From: Euglena gracilis
Lineage: Eukaryota; Euglenida; Euglenophyceae; Euglenales
DNA: 64,000 nt
Assembly (NCBI GenBank): GCA_039621445.1
Contig: CP154955.1
Location: 36,931,123-36,995,122 of the forward strand
Reading direction: 5' to 3'
The translations under genes were made by a program, and so were the position numbers. Each line of letters opens with the position of its first letter. Within the stretch, counting starts at the first letter, position 1. The notes beneath the pieces are model-generated. The model had not been told where the DNA came from and did not search any database. It was given only the letters and a program-made list of their open reading frames with translations. Of the stretch, positions 12,264 through 33,521 are shown in pieces.

Positions 12264-13020
12264 TCTCTGGATTCCCGTCGTTGGGTGGGTGGTCAGTTGC
12301 CCTCCCTCTTTGAGCCCAAAGTTTTTTTCACCACACAAAAAATTGTGTGGAGAAAAATTTATCCCCCCCCTAAATGTACAAAAAAAAAACAAAAACCCCC
12401 CCCCCCCCCATGTCAAGCCTGCCAGTGGTGACATTCAGGAAAAAGCACAAACATTTTGGGGGATCCGACAATTTTCCAGCAGAATCCCTCCATTTTGGAC
12501 CTAAATTGCACATTTTTGGTGAAAAAGGGGGTGCACAACGAAATTTTGGCATGTAATTGGTATATTTGAAGGCCGCAAAGTTTGTATAGTTCATCCAGAA
12601 AAGTTTGATTCCCCCCCCCCAAATATGAATCCCCCCAGGGTCTTGAAATCCCAGCCAGATTTAAAGCCCAAGGGAGCTTTATATGGGGTGGGTTTCTACA
12701 CCAGGGGGATATGAACCCCCAAATGAGGTGTGGCCCGGGGGAGGGGTAAGCCACTCAGTCGGAAGTCACTGGGGCACAAGGGTGTCGACCCACCCACGGG
12801 AATCACACCAACCACACAAGGTGAGTGTATGTCCCCACAGCGGTGGAATTACACCACAGTTACTCACCCGGCCAGGGGGAGCAACACAAGAGCACTGGTG
12901 TATGGGGTCCCTGGCCACTCACCACACAAACTGGGCAGAAGCGAAGTCAGCGCCGGCCATAAACAGACAAGAATCCTTAGTGCAACCAGGGGGGGGGGGG
13001 TAAGTCCAGCCATCGGCCAG

Positions 13021-13568
13021 AGCGCGGCCCTGCCTCCAACGCGCTCGATGGCCCCAGCCCCGCCGACCCGTACCTCCTCGCGCTGACGGACCCCCGCCAC
13101 CTGGAGCGCGGTGCGTGGTCGCTGGAGGAGGGGCTGCGGCAGCTGAACCATCGCTTCACTTCATTGCTTCACCGGTGTGAGTTAATGGGCTTGGGCCAGG
13201 GGAACGTCCCCCCCCCCACACCCCAGGAGGGTACCAAGTGAATCAATGAGCGGGACTTGCTCGTCCCGCCCCGCCAACCCCCGACGGCCAGGGCCACCGG
13301 GAAGCCGTCTGTCTACGAGCTGCTTGGCTGGGTCGGCGCCGGCGGCGGCAGCGACGATGCTGGGCTGGAGCGGTCGCTGACGTCCACTGCCGCGCTGCGG
13401 GGCTCGATGCTGCCGACCACGTACTTCCGGCTGGAGCGCAGCATCGAGGAGGAGCTTCACCGACGCATCTTTGACCGCCTGAGCCAGCTGACCCACGGCT
13501 CGGAGGCCGTCCCACAGGGCGTGGCGTACAGCGCCCACCAAAAGCATGGCCAAATGGGCTTCCCTGGA
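13021..13568 (+). CDS. Candidate gene Q exons (right arm), unknown protein
   Basis: Two GC-rich exon blocks have strongly GC-biased third positions: about 13,021-13,176 (contains NALDGPSPADPYLLALTD) and about 13,251-13,568 (contains GKPSVYELLGWVGAGGG and YFRLERSIEEELHRRIFD). The first ends at a CGGT|GTGAGT donor. The intervening 75 bp intron contains a sequence found elsewhere in the window as a dispersed repeat. The exact acceptor is uncertain because the simplest choices do not keep phase. The 3' boundary is probably near the GGAG|GTTTGG at 13,568. Further exons must exist on both sides. No domain was recognised. Confidence 0.45.
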
Positions 13569-14062
13569 GGTTTGGCTCCGTCCGTAATCCCCTCCAGAAT
13601 CCACCTCGAAATTGACACCCTGAGCAAAACGGCATCCCCAATCAATGTGTGAGGTGTATAGGGACAGCCCCACTTCACCCCTCCCCACCACACCATGGGG
13701 GGGGCTGCCACCCCCACCCGCCCTCCAATAATAACCTCTTTTCATGTACGAAAGGAACAGTTTTTATGGGTAAACGCTCTGGTCATGGAATCAAATGGGC
13801 GTTGGTTTTGCCCATGAAGGGGGGTCCGAACACCCCCTTCGCCATCCAGGCAACAGAAGCAGAAATTTTCCAGCAATCTGGCACCCCATTGAGCATAGAT
13901 TGATCAATGGCGCCAAGAATATTCGACCACCTGAAATATTATGGCAGTTTCAGGAGAGAGAAGTGTTGCCTTCGGAGAAGCTTTATTTGATTCCACATAA
14001 CTTTGTGCATCACTCTGGAAAATGGCCACCAAAGGAAATAAGGATTCCAAAGAGCTCGCAGC

Positions 14063-15394
14063 TTAGGCGGCCTAACTCGCATTTAAGGTTTTGATTTTTG
14101 TATTGCGCATATGTGCAACGTTGCAATCTTTTTGAAACCCGGCAGTGAAACCCACACTTTTGACCCTTTGGTCCCGCAGAGACCCTCTGCGGTGGGACCT
14201 GCATCATTTGACGATGTTGGGACCCAGAGAGCAGGCCCAATTTTAGTGTTTTTCGGCCTGTGCACCATGTTTAAAGAAGTTAAAACGGAAGTAAACTCCA
14301 GGAAACGTGAATTTTCCTGAAAAAAGTGCCGAAACCCCCATTCGCATTGTGTCAGCTTTTTCACAACGTGTGTGTAGAGTCCACCCTCTGGACGACTCAG
14401 CAGGCAACTCTTCAGGCACATTCCACAGAGCCTGAAAAGGCAAATAAAAATACAAATATCACCAGCCTGTGTGACGCTGTCTGGATAAGACACTCAGGGC
14501 TTCAAAAACAGGGAGAAAAAAACGGCGTGTCATATCCAGACGTTCCTTGTCCTATGCATTGTGAGCACATTTCCAGCGCTGGAGGTTCCTTCCATTTGTC
14601 TCGCTTGTCAGCTTGTTTCGGAGTTCAGCATGTTGAGGGGCCCGACTTTTTGGCCACCAATTGAAACTCGATGATTTTGTGTTTGAAAAACAACAGGCTG
14701 CCAGATAACAGATAAATTTTGGGATTTAAAGCCGAGAAAGCATTTTTTGGCATCCCAAAAATGTTTTAAACAGCTCGCCACCCCCCTTTTCTCACCCAGG
14801 ATTTGAAAAACACAGCTTTCAGTATGAGCGACTGAAACTGAGATGCTGAAAAGGAACATCAACAATGGCGGAGAATGGTGGACATGCTGGCACACCTTTT
14901 TCTGTTAATTTGCAACCCACCAGACAGCCCCATTACACCAGGCAGATGCAGGACATGGTTCGACCAAAACAGATCTTTCAGTCATCATCCCAAACCCTAC
15001 TCCCAGCGCTGAGTGCAGCGTCGCTATGACTCCACAGCCTGCCGCCCATGATTTGTCTTATTGGAATGGCCCCTCTCTCCCCGGTTCCGGAGTAACGCAA
15101 AATCACCAACCCAGCTTCTGGACACAGTGGTGCTCAAACCTAGCCGTTCTCCCCCTGCATTGTTAGATGAGTGTCAAGCAGTTGTATTGCGCAGCTGCGC
15201 AATATAGCTCTTTAATTTTCATTCTGCATAATTCTGCCCATTGCGCAGATGCGAAACCATTACCAACTTTGAACTTATGAACTGAAGCTTATTTATATCA
15301 CTGTGGTGCTGTGGGAAAAGGAGGTGGATTGAGGAGAATGATGAGGGGAACGCCTTGACACGTCATGGTCTGTGGGCACATGTCTTACAGTGCC

Positions 15395-15455
<61 letters not shown>

Positions 15456-16128
15456 CCCAAAGCGCCAGGTAATGAAACGAGGCGACTGCATTGTGCACTG
15501 GCAATGGCGCAACCAAAGTTTTCATTACAAAAAGTAAAGCACATCAGGCGCAATTTTTTAAATGTTTGTAATTCTAAATGTGGGTGGTCATTGCACACTT
15601 GCACAATGGTTTCACAAAGTAAATGCTAAAATGCATTTTCCATTGTGCATCCGTGCAATGGGCACACTTATGTAGAATGAAAATTTTAAAAAAAAGTGTT
15701 ATATTGCGCAACTGCGCAATAGAAATACACATTTTAAATTCTAAAATAACGTGGCTGTTGCGCAGATGCGCAATGTTTACCCAATTTCAAGACAACATGA
15801 TCGAGATAAAGCTTCCATCCACCTGTCCTACATTCTGGGTGTTACATACTCTACTCCAGGCCCTGGGGATTGGCATTTGACTGCATTTGAAAGCCAAAGT
15901 TTGTACAGACTGCCCAGAAAAGTTTGATCTCCCCCCAAATATGAACACCCCCTGGTGGTTTTGAATTTCCTCCTAAATGTGAAGCCAAGGGGGGGTGGCT
16001 TTTTCATTGGGGCAGACCAGTGCAAACTGTCCTGAAAATCGGGCCTCAGTGTGGAATGCAGAACCTTTTTGCAAGTTTGCGCAGTTTTACTGTCATTTTC
16101 AAAGCTAAGTGCGAGTTAGGCCGCCTAA
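14063..16128. mobile_element. 2.07 kb TIR element (right arm copy)
   Basis: Mirror of the left-arm element with the same termini and internal palindromes. Presence at the matching place in both arms means that the insertion predates arm duplication or was spread by arm-to-arm gene conversion. Confidence 0.7.
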
Positions 16129-16342
16129 GTGGAGATGCAGAGGGCCAAAACCGATTGTTCTCTGAGTTTGGCCCCCCACCACGTTTGTGGGCGGTTAGAG
16201 CGCACGGAGCTGCCGTCTGCACCAAGCCTTCGCCGCATCCTGATGCCATGATGTACTGAGGGGCGGAACCCAGACCAAAACTTCGCCTGCTTCGCAACCA
16301 CCCTCCCAGCCGCTTCAAGGCTCCACACACAAGTCACGACCG

Positions 16343-16669
16343 TTGTTCCCTTCCCTTACCTCCCACACCACCTCCTGCTTTTTGTCAAGCTACGTGTGGC
16401 CTGCTTGGTGTCCTGAGGTTGTGCTCATCTGGGTGGGCACAACCAATGTGTGGGTTTGGGGTTACGCAGTGTGTGTACCTCACCCTGCTCGAAAGAATGA
16501 GGTTTTTGGGCAGATGTCAACTGGACAGATGAGTTCCGTTGCTCACCAGCAGAGGCAAAATGACTCTCTGTCAACCCCGTTCTTTGGCTGTGTCAAAACT
16601 CTGACCCCCCTTTTCCATGCCAGGGCCGCAACTAAGCCTTTTGAGAAAAGTTTTCTAATCTTCCTCTGA
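16343..16669 (+). CDS. ORF of 108 codons identical in both arms (mirror 4,744-5,070 minus)
   Basis: An ATG-initiated frame of 108 codons is unchanged at the amino-acid level between arms. It is rich in aromatic residues, with the motifs VLIWVGTTNVWVWGY and NEVFGQMSTGQMSS. It lies just outside the 2 kb TIR transposon. The identity could simply reflect the overall arm identity. It could be an exon or part of an older element; no family was recognised. Confidence 0.22.
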   Translation: MFPSLTSHTTSCFLSSYVWPAWCPEVVLIWVGTTNVWVWGYAVCVPHPARKNEVFGQMSTGQMSSVAHQQRQNDSLSTPFFGCVKTLTPLFHARAATKPFEKSFLIFL

Positions 16670-17858
16670 TATCTGATGTGGGTGTGTATCATCATCCTGT
16701 CTCCCATGCTGTCTTTGTCTGAAAGACAATAATGTGCCATCAAAGGGATTAAACCTCTCCCAAAAAATAAGACCTACAAGGGTCTACTTTTGGGTCCGTT
16801 ACTGAAAATCCCAAGGGGTATCTTGTTTTGGAGGGGGATGACTTTTTTCGTTTTTGCTGAAAAAAATTCGACCGAAAAAGCCTTCCCGCAGGAGGTCCAA
16901 AAAAAACAGTCCAGGGCAATTTTTGGAAATGGGCAAAAATGTCTCAAAAAATGCCAAATTTAACATGTGCAAAAAAATGGGCGAAAATCGAAAAATGTCC
17001 AAAAATAAAATCCCCTCAAAGTAAGACCCCCCCACCTCAAGATAAGACCTGCCGATTTTCAGCAATAATCCAAAACCTAGACCCTTCAAAAATAGGATCC
17101 CCCTCGGGATTTGGGGAGAATATAAAATAGACCCCCCCCCTAAATTGTGAAAATTTGCCGAAAAGGGGTCGGGGGGTCTTGTTTTGGGGGGTGTTTAAGC
17201 CACCAGCAGCAACCTCAACCCTCCGTCCTGTGGATGCACTCATGTCCTGCCCTCTGACGGCGAGGTGGATCCCGACGCTTTCTTTGCCCCATCTGTATTT
17301 GCTCTAGACGGGCACCAGCTTACCTGACACGCGCCCCGGGTCTCTTTGAACCCGCCCAAGCGTGCTGACATTTCCTCCCAAGGGACGACGTTGGTGTGTT
17401 TGAGGGTCGATTGTTCTTTCACAAATGGGGAGGGGGAAGCAAACAATTGAAGGAACCGCCGAAAGAAAAGGCAGCGCAATCAGTGTGTTCTGAAACCATA
17501 GATTCATTTAACACCTGTGTGACCCCGGGTGGGGGAGGTTTGAGGGGGGGGGGGGGTGGGGGGGGCCGCTGGACCCAACCCCCCGGGGGTGGGATACTCC
17601 ATGGGACAGATTTTTTTCAAGGTTTTCCGCTGGTTTCAGGTAGGTGGGTGGTTGACCCCCCCCCAGAGGGGGGGGGGGGTCGTGGGCGGGTGGGTTTTCG
17701 AAAAAAAGTGGTCGAGTGGGTTTGGGCCAGGGGAAATGTGTCCCCCCCGGCGTCACCAAGTAAATATATATATATATATATAGATATATATAGATATATA
17801 TAGATATATATATATAGATATATATATAGATTATATATAGATATATATATATATATAT

Positions 17859-17898
<40 letters not shown>

Positions 17899-19763
17899 GT
17901 ATATATATATATATGTATATGTATATATACACACATGTATATATATATATATCACCCATGAGAGTCAGAGAGTGGGGAGAGGCGGCGGAGGGCAGACCCT
18001 CCGTTGTTTTTTGGAATGCCGGGGCCTTACTCTTTTGCTGTTGACAGATGTGCAGCACACATTTGCACAATGTTGAATGTGTGTGTGGCAGAGAGTCTAA
18101 ACCCCGCGAAGAATTCTTCCCCCTGCCAAGAAGCTTTGCCCCCTGCAAAGTTGATGTTGGCGGACCGACCTTTTTTTGGCCCTGACACCAGGGACCAGGG
18201 TATTGGTGGTTGTGTGGAGGGGGGGGGTCAGACCACCCCCAGGGGCCCAGGGGGAGGCCAGGAACCCCAAAAAATCTTCTGGCGCTTCGTGGAAAGGTGA
18301 AAATTTTGGTGTATTTAGCCACGCCTTTGCCTTCCCCTCTGCAAAGTTATTTGGATATGCAAAGCAGAGCTTTAGGGCACGGCGAAGTCATTTGTGGGGG
18401 GTTTAAGCAAAAGCTTTCTACGCCACTAGGGAACAGAGAGGTTCCTCTGAAGATTTCACTGCCCCCCCCCCAGGGGATAACCCCCCAACAACTTTGCAGT
18501 GCCCAAATTGCGTACCTTCCCAAGTTACTTTGAGGAGGGAAGGCCGAAAAAGATCCGTCCAAATAATTTTGACCCCCTGCAAGGAACATGAAAAATTATC
18601 TGGAATATCAGGAGGCGTCAGGCATAAATATTCGTCGAAGTGCCGTAATTTTTGTTGTCCTATGAATAGAGACAAGAAGTCATGTTATATTATATTTATT
18701 TTTATGTTTTATTTTCAAAAAGCATAATATATATTATTATTATAATATATAATACAATATTTCTTTGTTTGCGGGGAAAGTGGCAAAGCAACCCATCAGT
18801 GCTGAGTACTGCCTAAACTGCATTTCAAGGAGTTGTAGCCAAAAGAGATCGGTCCATCAACTTCGCAGGGGGTGAAGTTTTTTGGGGGTTTTCATGTTCA
18901 TGAAGTTTTTTTTTTTTGCATCGTTTGCACAATTTTATGTGAATTATCATTTGTGGCAAAGTCGTTCTTGGAGGGAAGGAGGAGTCGATATTCTTGGGGG
19001 GGGGGGGCAACTGGCGGCAGGTTCAGGCGGCAGGTTCCGGGAGGGAGAGGTTTTCAAGGACAGGGGACCGTTTTTGTTTTGCATTTTTTTGACAACAAAA
19101 ACCAATCAATCACAGCCGTGCGAGGATTTTGATCAGGGGATTCAACACAACAACTGAACGTCCCCCCACACCCGGGTCATTTATTTCGTCAAAATGAACG
19201 GACCGAGTATGTTTCCCAGGTAGATGGCGGGGGTAGTTGGGTCAGAGCCCACCCAATCGCTTACCCCCCCCCCCAGGGTAACCACCCAAGGATTGTATGG
19301 GAATCCTCGAAACCCTATGGCGGGTGGGGTCGACCCTCCACCCCCATCGTGATGCGACCGCCCCCTTCCCGCGTTTCCGGGGTGCCAATTTTTAGGTCAA
19401 AATTTCCTTATCCAGTACGTATTTATGGCAGCAATTTGGTTCAGTTTTTTTTGGTGCCTTGTGCCGAAAATAAGAACCCCCCTTCGGGAGGAATCCATTT
19501 AGCTCGACTCTTCGTCCTTATAAGGGGGTGGTGCAGGGCTGTACAGGAAGGCTTGATGGGGGGCCCCCCTCCAGGGTGCAGGGTGGGGACTGGTTTCCGG
19601 CTGGACTGACCCGCATACCCCTGAGGTCGGCAGTTGTCGTGTGCAAAACTGCTACACCCTGCCACCCTCCCCCAAAAGCCAATCGGGCCAAGGGATTTCT
19701 CGGTGAGCTCAGGAAGTGCCGTTCCAAAGAATTGGCGGGAACGAACCGCCGGTTCATTGGGCC

Positions 19764-20041
19764 CAGGGATTTTTTTAAGTTTGGACCCCCGGGGGGGGGG
19801 GGAGGGGGGGGGTTGGGTGGTGTGTGTCCGCCGGCCCCCCTCCCCCCCCGGGGGGGGGGTACCCCCCGGAGGGGAGTGGGATATACTTTTCGGCGCCGCA
19901 GGCGCCGAAAAAATTCTATTTTTAGCACTTTTCGCGATTTTTCGGCCATTTTTTGTGGGTCCCCCGGACCCCCCTCCCCCCCCGGGGGGGGGCCCCCCCC
20001 CTAGGGGGTGGGTGGGTGGGGGGGGGGAAACCCCCCCCCCT

Positions 20042-20078
<37 letters not shown>

Positions 20079-20164
20079 CCTCCCCCCCCCCCCCCCCCCC
20101 TTTTTCCCCCCCCCCCCCCCCCCCCCCCCCCCTTCCCCCCCCCCCGGTCTTAAAAAAAACCCCT
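19764..20164. mobile_element. G/C-rich MITE-like repeat (right arm copy, C-tract expanded)
   Basis: Mirror of the 1,356-1,654 copy with the same T/A-run termini. It is about 100 bp longer because of C-runs with a few T and A interruptions between about 20,034 and 20,145. This expansion accounts for most of the length difference between the arms. A tract of this kind is also prone to sequencing or assembly error. Confidence 0.55.
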
Positions 20165-21518
20165 GATTGTGCCGCAAAAGGGTGCCTGCGTCGTGGGGGG
20201 ATCCCGGCCACGATGGTGGTTCGCCAGCCCCGTCCCTTCAGCCCTGCCGGTTGGATGACCTCCGCACCCCTGGCCCTCCCCCGCCGCCTCATCCCGGTTG
20301 CCCCTCGCACAGGATGGGCTCCCAGAAGCCTGTCCCCGGCCCCCGGAGTCCAGCTTTCCGCTGTGAGCTGCACTTCGCTGCACGCTCCGAAGCTCATGGC
20401 GCAGGCCTCTGCCCCGTGACTCTCTGACCATCCGATTAGCTCTCTGATGACTGCTCCTGGCGGCCAAGAACAGGGAGATGAAGTAACGCTTGGGTTCTTG
20501 CTTTGCAGAAAATTGCGATGAATTTTCCGTGTTGGGTTAGGGTGTTGGGAAGTTTTGAAGTCTTTGCCTGCCTGTCTTGGTTGGAAAGTGGGGGAAATAC
20601 AGAAGAAACCAACTTCCCAGATTGTTGCAAATTACAATTTTCAAAAACCAAACATAGTGTGAACCTTTTTGGTTGGCATGTGATTGATCTTATCACCAAG
20701 TCATGTTGGTTGTACGTGGTTCCGAGGTCAAAGCTGCATTACCAGTGCCAATGTTGGTCACCCTATCCCATTGCACCATTTTATATTTCATAATTTATTA
20801 TTGCATAATAATTTCTTATAATTATGATTATATAATTGTAATTTATAAATTTTTCAGGCACGATTATTGATTTATTTTCCCCTCTGCTCCTGCGAATTAG
20901 CCCAACCGATAAAGCTTGCCCAAGTCCCAAGGCAAGAATCGACTGACCCTGTTTGACCCCTTTCCTCCCACAGCTTATTTGGTTGTAAAGTCTTGCTGAA
21001 AATATTTCTCCTGCCTTTTGCAGACAACTCTGCATCTTTTTTGCTTCTTTCTTTGTGCTTGTCATGTCTCATTCTTGCTTGTGATTATCAATCCGTTCTT
21101 CCTTTGGAATTTTAAGGAACATGCAGGCAAACTTGTTTTGTGTTGTTCCCTTGAAAATCAACGATGAACAGCAAAGGAATCCAGTCAAGTACCTCCATCA
21201 ACAAATCCCGACAAATACCGAAAAAAAAAATTCCGAAAAGCCCTGACTATACTTTTATTGGCTCTCTGGAGTTGTAGGTTCCGACTAATCCTGATCCCGA
21301 CAAACACCAGATCCCGACAAAACCCAACAAAACCCGAAAAAACCCAAACAAATCCCAACAACAACGCAAATTTTTTTGTGTAAATTGTGGACAAAAGGAT
21401 GCACGAAAGTTTCCCAAACGGAATGGCATTATTAGTTGATGATAATGTTGTTATTTTTTTTTTTTTTGTTTTTTTTTGTCTCCACAGCTTTCTTTGTTGC
21501 TGGCTTCTTTGTTGTCGG

Positions 21519-22074
21519 TGACCATAAAGTTTTATGACCCAACAACAATAGAATCCCCATTCCCATCAATGATGGACAGTCAAAAAAGTTGCCAATCTTT
21601 CCTGCTTTTCCATACAGACACCATTTGATTGCATCAAAGATCAAAAGAAGATTGGCATTGGCAAGCAGTTAGTCGAAACTACCATCTGGGTGGAATTGCA
21701 TGAGACGAAAGGAGAGAAATTTTGTATGTGGGCAATTCTCGCGACAAATAACCGTTTCCAACACCAATGTATTATTTCCCATGTCTCCTTTGTTCCTTCT
21801 CAATTCCCCCCTTTTTTTTCCTTCAATTTTTCCCTTTCTTTCCACTTGGCGTAAAATGGATTTGACCAAATCCAATCAGGGCTATTCTGCTGTTTTCTCG
21901 TTTTCCCCTTGTTTATGTGCTCCACTTTGACCACCGTTTCTGATGCCGTACATTCTTGTGATAGTTCCCGGTCTCCGCAGTGGTCCACCGCCCATGCGGT
22001 CGTTCCCCCGACGCCCCTGGCACGGGCCTGGCAGACCCCCGAACTGCTGAGGCGGTTCATGCGGGCGGGCCACG
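21519..22074. other. Region between palindrome and LicD gene
   Basis: AT-rich non-coding-looking sequence with T-runs (for example 21,810-21,822). Whether the palindrome continues here cannot be told, because the left-arm partner would lie before the window. It presumably contains the 5' flank of the LicD-family gene. The GC-rich 21,980-22,074 part is open in other frames but no upstream exon is required. Confidence 0.5.
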
Positions 22075-30988
<8,914 letters not shown>

Positions 30989-33521
30989 CCCACCGCGCCT
31001 CGCCGCAGTGTCGAACCCCCGCCCCGGGTCCTCGACCGTGGCTTAAAACGCACTGCCCCCGCTTTCCGGCATCGGTGGGGCTGCACGCGGCGGGATGCAC
31101 CGTCCATCAACGAGTTTATTTATTTCCAGCAGCCAAAGGGTGGTTGGATGGTTACGGATTTTTCGGTTTTTTTGAGGTTGCAAAAAAAATGGGCCAAGAA
31201 TGGGTCAGAACACGGTAGCCAGGGTGAATGGGTGGCCAGGGCAAATTTGGGGTGAGAAAATTGTTGTTTTTTTTTGCATATTTGTCTGTTTTTTGGGACT
31301 TTTTTGCAGTTTCAACCCTGGGTTGGGCCAGTTTCAGCCTGGGATCCGGGCGGGGAGGGTCAGCCAGCAGCCTTTTTCCAGCCAGCCCAAGTTTTCCAGG
31401 CTCTGGACCCCGGGGGGTCGTTAAAATCACCCCTGGGAGGGTCGTCAAAAACGCCCTGCTTTATATTTTTTTGCAAACTCACACAAAAAAGTTATGAAAA
31501 TGACCATTTTTGGGGTTGCCTGGGGTTTGGGCAGGGAATAGCTCGGGGTAGGGCATCCCCCCCCCAAGCTGTCTCTCCTCCATATTGTTCACATTGGGAG
31601 ATAAAGGGACTCAGGAATGAAATTTTTTAGCTCAGAGGGATTTAGGTCGGTAAGCTCTGATCGCTTTATTGGTAAAAGAAGCTTGCCACCAGGAAACCCC
31701 TTCCTGTACAGCCCTGGGGAAGACATTTTGGGGGACGTCGCACATTCTGCTTTTGACGATATATTTTTGAACGCTGACCTTTGATTTTTCTAGTCATATG
31801 TCGAATGTGATTGGGGGTTGTCTTATTTCCTGGTGTCCACAACAGATTAATTCTAATAAAGCAAGTTTTTGATCAGACCCAATTCCGACAACAACTTTGG
31901 ATGGGGGGCACAGACAAATGCGCATGTCACACACTCTACGTATCAAGGCTTGGAGAAAGGCCCATCTCTTCCGTTGATCGAACCAGCTTTGGTGGTAACC
32001 GACCACCTGGTCCCACTGCAAATTCATCCAAAACGCGGCTTCCCTACATTCTCAGGTAATGATGGATCCTTGTGCTTATTCTGATTCCGGCAGTCATTTA
32101 CTGCATACTCCTGCTGTGGTGGATTTCGCCAAGATGTACACCCACAGGTCTTTTGCTCCACATGTGGGTGATTGGGATTGTGGATTTGTGTTGCACATTC
32201 CAATATGTCAGGGCACACTGTATTTGACGGCAATATGCCTGTAATGCATATGGCATTGATCCAGCAAGACAGTGAAGTCAGGGAATATAACAAGACACCC
32301 AAAGCAAAGGTGGGCTGGGGGTTGCATTCTTTCTTCCCTCTCTGCCTCTGACCATTTGAAATGCACAGCACCTGTGCGGTCAGAAAAGTTAGCCCCCCAC
32401 TCATAACCCCCCTGCCAAAAATCACACAGGTGAGGCGGGAATGCCAATTTATGGGGTTTGGCAAAAGACCCATAGAATCGCCCAAAATACCTCGTTTTAC
32501 CCCCGTGCTGAAAAAAAAGGGTATCTCTTCTGGACACACATTAAGCTTCTTGGGGCCGACCACCACACGATCTTGTTACCCCCCCGGGGGTTATAAGTGG
32601 GAGAGTTTATCCATCGCGTACAGAATGGTTGCAACAACTGTTTTTTGTTTCCTGGGAGGAAAATGAATTGGCATTGCGTAGTGGGCCGACCCCTCGCCCA
32701 GGGGTCCACTGGGTTTTTTCATTGTGACTGGTTTCGGGCCGGACGACACCCCAGGGGTCAGGAATCATTGATATTCCCCCTCACGCACCGAAGTCGCCGG
32801 GTGTTTGCAAAAAATTCAACGCCTTGAAATTCGCGTTTTTAGCATTTTTTTCACAGAATGAAGTTTGTGAAATTTTCATTTCTTTTTCGCATTTTTTGCT
32901 CTACCGAGTTTGAAGATTTTTGCCCAGTTATTATGCTCTTCTATGAGGGTTCCCAGATTCCATTTTCGAATTTTATTTTCCCCCAAAAACAGGCAAGTGT
33001 GTGCAGCTGGGGAGTCAACCTTAAGGCTGTAAAGCATTCTGCATTTTCAGTGTGTTGTTTTGCATTGGTTTTTTGACGTTCAGAATTTTTTTGAATCAAT
33101 GTGCACTGCCTTTTTTTGCTCGTTCTTTTGTGTTGTTTTTTTTCGGAGGGAAATTGTGATTTGATGTTGCATCAACTCCTGGAGATATTCCAATTACGAT
33201 ATAAAATGGCCAAACCAGCTTGTACGGGAAATCTGGGGAGGACATGGTCCATAACCCAACGTCCCTGTTCTCCCCTCACAAATGGTTTGAAATTTTGAAA
33301 ATGTGCTTCTGCCATTCTTTCTGGCTTTTTTGAAGTTAAAATCAGAATTGGCAAGAAACAGCTTTGAGCTGTGTTTCCTCTTGAGGACGGCAGTTGGTTC
33401 AGCCTGTTGACCGTTGTATTTTATTGTGCACCACGGACTCGTTCCGCTGTCTCTTCCCTTTTCCAGTGCTTACGTGGATCCTGACCCGATTCCCTCTTTG
33501 GCGATTCCGTATGGGGGAGAC
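30989..33521. other. Intergenic region after LicD gene
   Basis: Mostly AT-rich. On the minus strand two adjoining frames (32,566-32,024 and 32,027-31,794; 180 and 77 codons, meeting at ATGA) are open and partly protein-like (WDQVVGYHQSWFDQRKRW). The plus strand is also open over part of this. No splice-consistent model or family was found, so it is left as a possible gene or relic. Confidence 0.3.

Larger units (their letters stand above)
11361..21518. repeat. Right arm of giant inverted repeat (palindrome)
   Basis: Reverse complement of the left arm. The inner boundary lies inside a GC-rich exon: the pairing stops near 11,361 opposite 10,064, and the left side then switches to unrelated AT-rich sequence. 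At the outer end the pairing still holds at 21,511-21,518 opposite bases 8-1, so the true outer end is unknown. Relative to the left arm it has a much longer C-tract (about 20,040-20,150) and an interrupted TA tract. Confidence 0.95.
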
